DNA of 15,429 bases, taken from the NCBI GenBank assembly GCA_017620345.1, contig JAFZQP010000080.1, positions 1 through 15,429 on the forward strand, written 5' to 3'. Made by a program: the position numbers and the translations under genes. The notes under the pieces are model-generated. The model was not told where the DNA came from. It ran no database searches and was given only the letters and a program-made list of their open reading frames with translations. The stretch is from Lachnospiraceae bacterium. Its GTDB lineage: Bacteria > Bacillota_A > Clostridia > Lachnospirales > Lachnospiraceae. Within the stretch, counting starts at the first letter, position 1; each line of letters opens with the position of its first letter. Shown piece after piece: positions 7,789 to 14,573 of this stretch.

Positions 7789-9203
7789 GTCACAGCTATC
7801 TTTCCGTCATTTAGTCCCATCACATAGAGACCATTTTCTATCGCACCGGCAACTGTTTTTGCTGCCTCGGCCGTTATCACTTCACCCGGTATCATCACGG
7901 GGATGCCCGGTGGGTAGACCGTTACAAAATCAGCCGCCGTCCTGCCTTCTGATCTTTCCGGCAGAACATATTCTCTGTTATCATCAAACAGCGCATTCCT
8001 GATACGTTTCCCGACTATACGGTCATACAGTCTCTTTACTATACCACGTGATGCCGGGATCGGAATACTTCCTTCTATCTTTTCATCGATCGCACAAAGT
8101 GCGTCGTATAATCTTGCAAATCCTTCATCGGTATCGGCGATGCTCGTCATAAGTATGACATACGTATCCGCCGCCATTTCAATACTGATATCGTACCGGT
8201 CATGAAGCTCATCCGCGAGATTTTTACCTGTCATGCTTCCGGTAAGATCGGTAATCACGATCTTGCTCCTGTCGTGATCCGATCCCTCTGTCGTTAGCTT
8301 TGAAGAACACAATACACTCAGGTTTTCAAAGTTTTCTGCCTTACTGTAAAAATCATCAAGTCTTGATACATATGCATCAAACAGTTCCTCGCCGCGTTCC
8401 TCAAGCAGATATGCCAGTGAATCGATCGATGCCATCAGCACATACGACGGGCTTGATGTCATGAACACCGTCAGCATCTTCCGGATCCGCTCCGCTGCGG
8501 GACAGCCTTCTTTTATATGTATAAGTGCTGTCTGCGTCATTGCCGGCAAAGTCTTGTGAACCGATGTTACCACAACATCCGCAATGCCTATCGGACTTGG
8601 CGGAAAACGATCCGAAAAACCGAGGTGTGCTCCGTGGGCAGCATCAACTATGAGCAGCGCTCCCGCCTTATGACACACATCATATATGGCTTCAATATCG
8701 CTTGTAATGCCCTCATATGTCGGGCTCGTGATAACAACCGCGATCCTGTTTGAACGGTCACACTTGCTTATCACTTCAGCAACCGACTCCGGTGATATGC
8801 TGCCGGCTATATCACAAAACGTTTCCGTCTGTGGCATGACCTGCATACATGCGGCACCGCTCAGCATTATCGCGTTAAACACGGACCTGTGGCAATTACC
8901 GGCAACAATGACTGTATCTTTTTCCGTAACGGATCCCGTTATCGCGGCAAGTATGCCTCCCGTGGATCCGTTAACGAGAAAATGCGTTTCATAGGATCCG
9001 AATACTGCTGCTGCATGATTTTCGGCCTCTCTTAATATCCCCTTTGCGTCATGGAGATTATCAAGGTCATCGACTTCCGTTACGTCAATACCGTAAATGC
9101 CTGCGAGCAGATCATCCGCTGCCTGCATCCTCTTATGTCCCGGCATGTGAAACGGATAATTCCTGCTGTCCCTTATTTCCTTAAGCTTCCGGATCAGCTG
9201 CAT
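7767..9203 (-). CDS. Orn/Lys/Arg decarboxylase-family PLP protein (YaaO-like)
   Basis: A 478-residue, fold type I PLP enzyme of the bacterial Orn/Lys/Arg decarboxylase group, close in length to B. subtilis YaaO and SpeA. Visible landmarks are FHMPGHK (18-24), the phosphate/ring region FLVNGSTGGILA (75-86), the PLP-binding Asp and His in DAAHGAHLGF (D187, H190), and the Schiff-base lysine K217 in SVHKTLPAMTQTA. The C-terminal domain contains YPPGIPVMIPGE, typical of the group. The true substrate is not decided by these motifs; arginine or lysine decarboxylation is the likely class of reaction. It overlaps the DUF308 gene by 23 bases. A GAGGAGG lies about 13 bases before the ATG, longer than usual spacing. 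Its place before the kinase and yaaR matches the Bacillus yaaO locus. Confidence 0.92.
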   Translation of the reverse strand: MQLIRKLKEIRDSRNYPFHMPGHKRMQAADDLLAGIYGIDVTEVDDLDNLHDAKGILREAENHAAAVFGSYETHFLVNGSTGGILAAITGSVTEKDTVIVAGNCHRSVFNAIMLSGAACMQVMPQTETFCDIAGSISPESVAEVISKCDRSNRIAVVITSPTYEGITSDIEAIYDVCHKAGALLIVDAAHGAHLGFSDRFPPSPIGIADVVVTSVHKTLPAMTQTALIHIKEGCPAAERIRKMLTVFMTSSPSYVLMASIDSLAYLLEERGEELFDAYVSRLDDFYSKAENFENLSVLCSSKLTTEGSDHDRSKIVITDLTGSMTGKNLADELHDRYDISIEMAADTYVILMTSIADTDEGFARLYDALCAIDEKIEGSIPIPASRGIVKRLYDRIVGKRIRNALFDDNREYVLPERSEGRTAADFVTVYPPGIPVMIPGEVITAEAAKTVAGAIENGLYVMGLNDGKIAVTWEKYST

Positions 9204-9927
9204 CTTCCGATGGGGCCTCCTCTGCGGTATCCTCTGTTATCTCGGAAGGCATCTCCGAACCTTCAACTGCCGTAACTTCTTCGGTACTGTTTGTACTGTC
9301 GGTATTATCTTTACTATCGTTAATGTCGGTAATGTCGGATGATTCCTCATGATTTATCTCGCTTCGGAATGACTTAACCTTCCTGTTAAATACAAAGTGG
9401 GCAATAATATCGGTTACACCGGCTACGATAAATGCTATACCTACAAATATGAACAGCGCCCTGTCATCTGAAAACGGGATATATATGGTGATCACACCCG
9501 CCGCTGTACATATGATGGCAAAGATCATAACCACAAGCCATGCTTCCGATACTTTTTTTACCTTCCGGTCTATCCGTTTCATGTCGATACTGTGCTGAAA
9601 CTTCACAACACCGTTAGCCACAAGGATACAACCGATCAGGATCGGTAAGTATTCTGCTATCTCATCCTGCTTGGTAATAAACACCAGCGCAAGAAACAGC
9701 GCCATCATTCCGTATACAAGATCCAGCCTGTAATAGTTCACTGCAGCATCCCTTATGCAGTAGGATACGATCGACACCAGTCCGGCAACTGCGAACACTC
9801 CGGCAGCGAACTTACATATAAAATCCATATCTATTTCGGAGTATGCTATGAGCACGGTCCCAACGAGAACAAACAGCACAGATAGAATGTAATGATAAAA
9901 CTTCAACGGGTTATCTTTTTCGGTCAT
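9181..9927 (-). CDS. HdeD-like (DUF308) integral membrane protein with acidic tail
   Basis: A 248-residue membrane protein. Six hydrophobic segments are seen at about residues 12-30, 35-57, 74-89, 95-112, 128-150 and 158-181, in the paired pattern of DUF308/HdeD proteins, with motifs such as LVYGMMALFLALVFI and ILIGCILVANGVVKFQ. E. coli HdeD is linked to acid resistance; the role in Firmicutes is not known. The last 65 residues are an acidic, Ser/Thr-rich low-complexity tail (repeated D/E/S/T/A) not typical of the family core and probably cytoplasmic. The start is well supported by AAGGAGG 7 bases upstream and lies 12 bases after the glycosyltransferase stop; the 3' end overlaps the decarboxylase gene. 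Confidence 0.87.
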   Translation of the reverse strand: MTEKDNPLKFYHYILSVLFVLVGTVLIAYSEIDMDFICKFAAGVFAVAGLVSIVSYCIRDAAVNYYRLDLVYGMMALFLALVFITKQDEIAEYLPILIGCILVANGVVKFQHSIDMKRIDRKVKKVSEAWLVVMIFAIICTAAGVITIYIPFSDDRALFIFVGIAFIVAGVTDIIAHFVFNRKVKSFRSEINHEESSDITDINDSKDNTDSTNSTEEVTAVEGSEMPSEITEDTAEEAPSEDAADPEA

Positions 9928-9939
9928 ATGTCGTCCTCC

Positions 9940-11565
9940 TTACTTCTGTTTTCCGTTTTCATCAAGAGTTGCCTTATAATTCTCTATCAGATAATCATAT
10001 CTTCCGAGATTGATGTCTATGATCTTCGCTATCCTGTCTTTATCAAACAGAGGTCCTCTCGTTATCTCATCGATGATCCTGTAATACTGTTTGGCGTCTT
10101 CGTTACTGATCGAATTTGGAGTATAGCTGAACTTTATCATGTCGGAATAGCCTTCGGGAGCCTGCCTCCACATATGTCCTATTCTCCATCCCGCCTCTTT
10201 GACCGCAGGCAGGTGTGCCAGATACGGATCTCCCAGCGCATACAGATCATTAAGATACAGATCGTTGTTGTAGTACTTGGTGATCCCTGGTACGCTCTCC
10301 AGGATACCACCGGGCATATTATAATCGCGAAGCTCGTCCACTCCGTTCTCATTCCATGTGTTCCTGATGCACAGTTCGTGATTTCTTACAAGCGAATACA
10401 GGTTATTGAACAGACTTGCTGTCCGGAAATACCCCGCTCTCTCATCGGATACGGAAGACCCGAACGTACTTCCGAATGTGAACTGCTGTGTGATCGGATA
10501 TGCCACGCACGTATATATTATCGCCGCCGCTGACACAACAACAAACTTCCGGTTGAACGAAGCACCTCTTCCAAGTTCGGTAAACTCTCTGTTCTTGATA
10601 TCCATGTAACAGATAAGCGACATGAAGAACGACAGAGTAAAGTGCCTTCCCATCATAAAGTCTCCGCCTATGAACAGAAGATAGATGCCATATAATACAG
10701 GCCCTGCCATAAACAGGATATACTGTGCCTTTCTGACATGAAGTGCCGCCATTATCGCGGCTATCGGAACGATCAACAGCACCGGATCGCACAGCAACGC
10801 ATTGAAATAATACGCACCGCCTCTTACAAAATAATCCGTTATCGGAAAATCAGTCCCGAGCTTTGCATACGCAGTGTTGGGGAACGGAAATCCATAATAA
10901 AATGTCGAAAACAACTCCCACAGCACAAACGGCATAAGCCCGGCGATCCCGAGAAGTACAGCCTTTCCGAATGATACACCGTCGCGCCTTGTCAGATACA
11001 CATACAGTGACATCGGTACAAATATGAGCACCGCATCTGCTCTTGTCATGGCAATGAGCGCAACGAGTATTGCCAGGATGAACATCTTTTTGGCATTATA
11101 TCTTTCACTTGACAGATATATCTTTGCGTAACACGCACCGAGGAAAAACAGCATGCTGTTTTCCAGACCCGATGTCGTATAACTGACAAAACTCACCGAT
11201 CCGATCACTGCGATCAGGCATGCTGCGATCTGTCTCTTTGTTCTGCAGAAATCCTTAACCAGTATACGAAAAGCGAGCGTTGAAAAAACTATGTTGATAA
11301 GGAGCGATACGAAGAACATATCCCTTATCACAAAATATCCCGCAGCTACGACAAGCGTGAACAGCGGGCAAGTTGTCGCCGTCGCCCTCTGCCCGATGTT
11401 ATATACAAATCCGTTTCCGTCCACGAGGTTCTTCGCCATGATATAGGCGTGATAGCTGTCATCGCTCTGCCATGCCAGGGCAGTGATGACTGCAATAAAG
11501 ATCAGAATTGCACAAAACCTGTATCTGTTTAACTCTTCGCTGAAGTAATCGCTTATTCTACTCAT
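9940..11565 (-). CDS. AftB-like GT-C membrane glycosyltransferase
   Basis: A 541-residue polytopic membrane protein with about ten hydrophobic segments in the first 340 residues, then a soluble C-terminal domain. It resembles the AftB group (GT-C fold, CAZy GT89), whose mycobacterial members transfer arabinofuranose from a polyprenyl-phosphate donor on the outer face of the membrane. Motifs in order are the loop-1 acidic pair SDDSYHAY, NLVDGNGFVYN with a following T-x-x-P-L, SGLENSM, TRADAVL, FPNTAYAKLG, GGDFMMGRHF, and in the C-terminal domain LGDPYLAHLP and WRIGHMWRQAPEGY. The sugar is unknown. The ATG has no clear Shine-Dalgarno. A 7-bp perfect hairpin sits 22 bases upstream. It is followed by the DUF308 gene and may be the first gene of the long operon. 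Confidence 0.85.
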   Translation of the reverse strand: MSRISDYFSEELNRYRFCAILIFIAVITALAWQSDDSYHAYIMAKNLVDGNGFVYNIGQRATATTCPLFTLVVAAGYFVIRDMFFVSLLINIVFSTLAFRILVKDFCRTKRQIAACLIAVIGSVSFVSYTTSGLENSMLFFLGACYAKIYLSSERYNAKKMFILAILVALIAMTRADAVLIFVPMSLYVYLTRRDGVSFGKAVLLGIAGLMPFVLWELFSTFYYGFPFPNTAYAKLGTDFPITDYFVRGGAYYFNALLCDPVLLIVPIAAIMAALHVRKAQYILFMAGPVLYGIYLLFIGGDFMMGRHFTLSFFMSLICYMDIKNREFTELGRGASFNRKFVVVSAAAIIYTCVAYPITQQFTFGSTFGSSVSDERAGYFRTASLFNNLYSLVRNHELCIRNTWNENGVDELRDYNMPGGILESVPGITKYYNNDLYLNDLYALGDPYLAHLPAVKEAGWRIGHMWRQAPEGYSDMIKFSYTPNSISNEDAKQYYRIIDEITRGPLFDKDRIAKIIDINLGRYDYLIENYKATLDENGKQK

Positions 11566-11586
11566 GTTTTATTTATCAACCACAAT

Positions 11587-11604
11587 AGATAGGAAAACCT
11601 ATCT
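11587..11604. promoter_or_regulatory. Perfect 7-4-7 inverted repeat upstream of the glycosyltransferase
   Basis: AGATAGG-AAAA-CCTATCT is a perfect 7-bp dyad with a 4-base centre, 22 bases before the ATG at 11565. On the minus strand no T-run follows, so it does not look like an intrinsic terminator. Its size and place would suit an operator or a small hairpin in the leader. A TTGATT lies just upstream (11612-11617 region, minus strand) with a TATCTA about 16 bases later inside the dyad; that pair is a weak promoter candidate. No regulator is known. Confidence 0.35.
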
Positions 11605-11654
11605 TACAATCAAAGTTATAGGACATGGGGACAGTTCTTTTGTCTTATGATATC

Positions 11655-11788
11655 CGCGGGTCCTGTCCGCCACTGCGCCAGTCGCTCAAACAGTCCTCGC
11701 CGCTCGGATTCAATTCTGCCTCATGGATCAAAGTAAAAACCGAGCGTCTGCGGAACTCGCTTTGTGGCATCAGTGCGGCCACCCGCTC
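11655..11788 (-). repeat. Dispersed structured repeat, copy A
   Basis: This copy occupies most of the 226-base gap between the oxidoreductase stop and the glycosyltransferase start. On the minus strand it has a 44-base 5' module (11788-11745) and a 45-base 3' module (11699-11655) that match copy B at 41/44 and 42/45 positions. Pairings seen are an end-to-end closing stem GCGGGT/ACCCGC, a local hairpin GTGGC/GCCAC, and a central arm CGCTCGG/CCGAGCG (11701-11707 with 11740-11746) enclosing 32 bases. Beyond its 3' end is GACAAAAGAACTGTCCCC (about 11628-11645), containing a short GACA/TGTC dyad. There is no ORF, and no T-run fits a terminator. Confidence 0.75.
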
Positions 11789-11791
11789 TAC

Positions 11792-12988
11792 TTAGAATGA
11801 TTCACACATCTGCATAGCGCGTTTCATGACCACATCCGAATTATAATGCTGCCACTCGCCCCACCGGCCGAGTCCGTATATATTCTTCGTTGCCGTGTAT
11901 TCAAGCAGCTCTTTCATCAGTTCCTGCTTACCTACGGTATTGAGAGGATATGCGTATTCATTTACAAAATACGTCTCACCTTCCGTCCGTGCTTTCTCCT
12001 CGTCGAATCTCGTAAGGTTCGTCTCGGTCCAGTAACCCTTCGATCCGGGACAGAAATTATGCCGAACGAGTATCCTGTGATATGAAAGCTTCGGATCCGG
12101 ATAGTATATCCAGTGTGCCTGAGTGTCCATGTTTTCCGAAACGTACTGTGTGACTACCGAACTGTATCGGAGCTTTCCGATATTACGAACAAGTGCATCG
12201 GGAAGTCCTGTATGTTCTCTTATGCTCGTCCAGGGGATCGTGACTATTATCCTGTCCGCGCTGTATTTTCCGTTTACGGTCCTGTTGTCGTAATCGATCG
12301 AAAATACAGGTTCATTGTAATGTATCTTATCTCCCAGAGCCTTCGCCATCCGCAAGAATGCTTCTCCGTATCCATAGGTATGCGGGTAGTAAAACTTCGC
12401 ATGGCCGGGCTGTTTTCCGTATGGCTTGTGGTCTATGCACGACTGCTTTGTCTCCTCATATGATACATTGGGGAGCTTCTCAAGCCAGTAAGTACCGAGG
12501 CTGTCAAGATCATCACCGAACATCTTGCGGTTATACGGAAGCATGTAGTCTTCGGCTATCGCCCTGCCAAGCTTCCATTCGATCCAGTCGGTGAACTTTT
12601 CGGGCATCGGCACGCCCCTGTTGCATCCCGCCTCGGCGATATGCTTAAGGTAGCGCTCCTGCGAGTCCTCCGGAAGCTGCCAGATATTGGCCTCTATCGG
12701 ACTCCCGATCATATCCCCGTACAGATCGATACGCGAATCTCTCTCGTACCTGTCCCATTCATTCTCGGGCAGGAATCCGAACACGAACTGTGTTACATCA
12801 GGATCTCTTACATCCAGAAAATGTCCGCCACCGATATCAAAAGGGCTCCCGTCAACATCACAGCTTCTGCACAGTCCTCCGGCACTGTCTTCTTTTTCGA
12901 TAACGAGAAGATCGTCCTCTCCGCGCTCAAGCAGCTTATTTGCAAATGTCAGTCCGGCAGGCCCGGCTCCGAGTATCAGATATTTCAT
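11792..12988 (-). CDS. FAD-dependent oxidoreductase, protoporphyrinogen oxidase/UDP-galactopyranose mutase-like
   Basis: A 398-residue flavoprotein. The N-terminal dinucleotide-binding fold is ILGAGPAGLTFANKL (residues 5-19) with the acidic end VIEKE and the family signature SAGGLCRS. A following FDIGGGHFLDVRDPDV, the SPIEANIWQLP segment and WKLGRAIAEDYMLPYNRKMF match FAD proteins usually annotated as protoporphyrinogen oxidase or amine oxidase and often found in surface-polysaccharide loci. They share the fold of UDP-galactopyranose mutase, but the exact mutase signature is not seen, so the substrate is open. It starts 8 bases after the pepT stop, with AAGGG overlapping that stop, so the two are co-transcribed. 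The last codons (E, S, F, stop) adjoin repeat A and carry the 9-base GAATNATTC palindrome. Confidence 0.82.
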   Translation of the reverse strand: MKYLILGAGPAGLTFANKLLERGEDDLLVIEKEDSAGGLCRSCDVDGSPFDIGGGHFLDVRDPDVTQFVFGFLPENEWDRYERDSRIDLYGDMIGSPIEANIWQLPEDSQERYLKHIAEAGCNRGVPMPEKFTDWIEWKLGRAIAEDYMLPYNRKMFGDDLDSLGTYWLEKLPNVSYEETKQSCIDHKPYGKQPGHAKFYYPHTYGYGEAFLRMAKALGDKIHYNEPVFSIDYDNRTVNGKYSADRIIVTIPWTSIREHTGLPDALVRNIGKLRYSSVVTQYVSENMDTQAHWIYYPDPKLSYHRILVRHNFCPGSKGYWTETNLTRFDEEKARTEGETYFVNEYAYPLNTVGKQELMKELLEYTATKNIYGLGRWGEWQHYNSDVVMKRAMQMCESF

Positions 12989-12996
12989 AGTAACCC

Positions 12997-14220
12997 TTAT
13001 TGTATCACATTTTTTGCGTATTCTTCAATTATATTAACTATCACGGCACACGCCTGATCCATGCGTTCCACGGTTATGCATTCAAACGGTCCGTGAAAAT
13101 TGAACCCTCCCGTTCCGAGGTTAGGACACGGAAGTCCCATGTAGGATAATCTCGCTCCGTCCGTGCCGCCTCTTATCGGGATCGCCGTACTTTCAAGCCC
13201 TACTGCGCAAATGGCAGCCTTTGCCGTGTCAACAAGATGCATGTGCTCCCGGATCTTCTCCCGCATGTTGTAATAACTGTCGGTAAGCGTAAGGATCGCT
13301 GTCCGGTTGCCGTATCTTTCATTGATACGACTTACGCACTCCGTCATGAATCGTTTCATCCCTTCGAATTTATCCATATCATGATCGCGGATGATGTAAT
13401 GCAGCTTTGCATGCGCACAGTCACCGCTCATCCCGACAAGATGGAAGAACCCTTCGTACCCTTCCGTATGCTCGGGACGATTATCTTCCGGCAGCATTCC
13501 ATGAAGTTCGTGCGCTACATTGAGCGCATTGATCATAACATTCTTGGCACTTCCGGGATGAACAGATACCCCCGTGATCTCTATCTTAGCGTCGGCCGCA
13601 TTGAAGTTCTCATACTCGATCTGTCCGACATCTCCGCCGTCAACGGTATATGCAAAATCAGCCCCGAACGCTTTTACATCAAAATTATCGGCTCCCTCAC
13701 CTATCTCTTCATCCGGAGTAAACGCTACAGCGATCGGTCCGTGAGGTCTTCCCTCTTCCAGTATCCTTGACAGCGCAGTCATGATCTCGGCTACTCCGGC
13801 CTTGTCATCCGCCGCAAGAAGTGTAGTACCGTCGCTCGTGATAAGCGTCTCGCCGGCAAGATCCTTAAGGAACGGAAAATCAGCCACCTTCATGATCTTT
13901 CCGCAGGGGTATCTAACATCGCCTCCGTCGTAATTTTCATGGAAGATGGGTTTGATCCCTTCGCCGCTGTATGCCGGAGCGGAATCCATATGTGCGATAA
14001 GTCCGAGAGTCGGTCGGTCTTCATAGCCCGGTGTCGCCGGAAGGTGTGCCATTACATAGCATTTTTCGTCAACATCTGCACATAGACCGAGCTGACGCAG
14101 TTCTTCCACAAGAAGTTTTGCAAGATCGAACTCGGCCTCAGAGCTCGGATGAGTGCCCGAGTTCTCGTCGGACTGGGTGTTTATTGTGATGTACCTTATA
14201 AATCTTTCGTATGCTTTCAT
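12997..14220 (-). CDS. pepT: Peptidase T (tripeptide aminopeptidase)
   Basis: A 407-residue M20B zinc peptidase that removes the N-terminal residue from tripeptides in the cytoplasm; length equals that of E. coli PepT (408). Metal and catalytic residues are in place: H77 and D79 in AHMDSAPAY, a bridging Asp in LLAADDKAG (138-139), the general-base and ligand glutamates in TPDEEIGEG (171-172), D194 in YTVDGGDVG, and the late ligand His in GGFNFHGPFE. The dimerisation lid domain (about 205-310) contains VHPGSAKNVMINAL. The ATG has AAAGGAA about 7 bases upstream. It heads a two-gene unit with the oxidoreductase. Its upstream flank begins repeat B within 40 bases, so its promoter must lie in or next to the repeat. 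Confidence 0.97.
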   Translation of the reverse strand: MKAYERFIRYITINTQSDENSGTHPSSEAEFDLAKLLVEELRQLGLCADVDEKCYVMAHLPATPGYEDRPTLGLIAHMDSAPAYSGEGIKPIFHENYDGGDVRYPCGKIMKVADFPFLKDLAGETLITSDGTTLLAADDKAGVAEIMTALSRILEEGRPHGPIAVAFTPDEEIGEGADNFDVKAFGADFAYTVDGGDVGQIEYENFNAADAKIEITGVSVHPGSAKNVMINALNVAHELHGMLPEDNRPEHTEGYEGFFHLVGMSGDCAHAKLHYIIRDHDMDKFEGMKRFMTECVSRINERYGNRTAILTLTDSYYNMREKIREHMHLVDTAKAAICAVGLESTAIPIRGGTDGARLSYMGLPCPNLGTGGFNFHGPFECITVERMDQACAVIVNIIEEYAKNVIQ

Positions 14221-14259
14221 GTACTATTCCTTTATATTGTTTCTTTACGAATGATTCAG

Positions 14260-14431
14260 GAGCGGGTGGCCGCAGGGATGCCACAAAGCGAGTTCCGCAG
14301 GCGTGAGGATATGCAAGAAGGAGGGGCCCACGAAGTGGGAAGATCCCTTGTTGCGGACCCGCGAAGCCGAGCTTCATCCGAAACGCCGAGGACTGTTTGA
14401 GCGACTGGCGCCCTGACGGACAGGACCCGCG
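14260..14431 (+). repeat. Dispersed structured repeat, copy B
   Basis: This is the inverted counterpart of copy A. The 5' module is 14260-14303 and the 3' module 14387-14431. The closing stem GCGGGT (14262-14267) with ACCCGC (14425-14430) and the GTGGC/GCCAC hairpin are the same as in A. The central arm is different: GGCGT (14300-14304) pairs with ACGCC (14383-14387), around 78 bases instead of 32. The arm carries further small hairpins, CCCAC-GAA-GTGGG (14327-14339) and GAAGC-CGA-GCTTC (14363-14375). Part of the arm, 14320-14340, is an inverted copy of sequence just after the carboxypeptidase stop. Confidence 0.75.
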
Positions 14432-14449
14432 TATTATAAGGTCGCTACA

Positions 14450-14475
14450 TGGGCCCCTCCTATCTACATTTTCCA
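14450..14475. repeat. 26-base direct repeat, copy 1
   Basis: Identical to 14548-14573 except for one base (T at 14471 against C at 14569), 98 bases apart. It contains GGGCCCCTCC. Read on the minus strand it keeps the codons TGG, AAA, ATG, TAG that in copy 2 end the carboxypeptidase gene (as TGG, AGA, ATG, TAG), so it looks like a duplicated gene end. Confidence 0.85.
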
Positions 14476-14494
14476 AGGAGACTCGCCCATTTGG

Positions 14495-14511
14495 ATTCGC
14501 CTACGGCGAAT
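14495..14511. repeat. Perfect 7-bp hairpin
   Basis: ATTCGCC-TAC-GGCGAAT, a 7-bp stem with a 3-base loop, lies about 51 bases downstream of the carboxypeptidase stop. An alternative larger pairing uses the flanking CCCATT and AATGGG. It may act as a transcription-pausing or 3'-end-stabilising hairpin, but no U-tract follows on either strand, so it is not called a terminator. Confidence 0.5.
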
Positions 14512-14547
14512 GGGGGCTCGTCGTGTAGACAGGTTTCTCCCACTTCG

Positions 14548-14573
14548 TGGGCCCCTCCTATCTACATTCTCCA
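14548..14573. repeat. 26-base direct repeat, copy 2, overlapping a gene end
   Basis: Partner of 14450-14475. It spans the stop codon of the carboxypeptidase gene (TAG at 14564-14562), so the last three residues of that protein are encoded by repeat sequence. The adjoining 14538-14558 also matches, inverted, the arm of repeat B at 14320-14340. Confidence 0.85.

Larger units (their letters stand above)
14221..14561. other. 341-base gene-free stretch made of nested repeats
   Basis: This lies between the carboxypeptidase stop and the pepT start. From left to right: a short pepT leader with its ribosome binding site (14221-14248), a GAATGATTC palindrome (14249-14257), repeat B (14260-14431), a 26-base direct repeat (14450-14475 and 14548-14573), and a perfect hairpin ATTCGCC-TAC-GGCGAAT (14495-14511). 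A 21-base perfect inverted repeat joins 14320-14340 to 14538-14558. Short reading frames here show no family resemblance. No T-run terminator and no clear promoter were found. Confidence 0.7.

Noticed and set aside
11655..14431. Repeats A and B as integron attC sites
   Set aside because: They have foldable ends and a variable centre, but no paired GTTRRRY/RYYYAAC core sites and no integrase in the window.
14450..14573. Possible CRISPR array from 26-base repeats 98 bases apart
   Set aside because: Only two copies, the spacing is far beyond a normal spacer, one copy is coding, and no cas genes are present.
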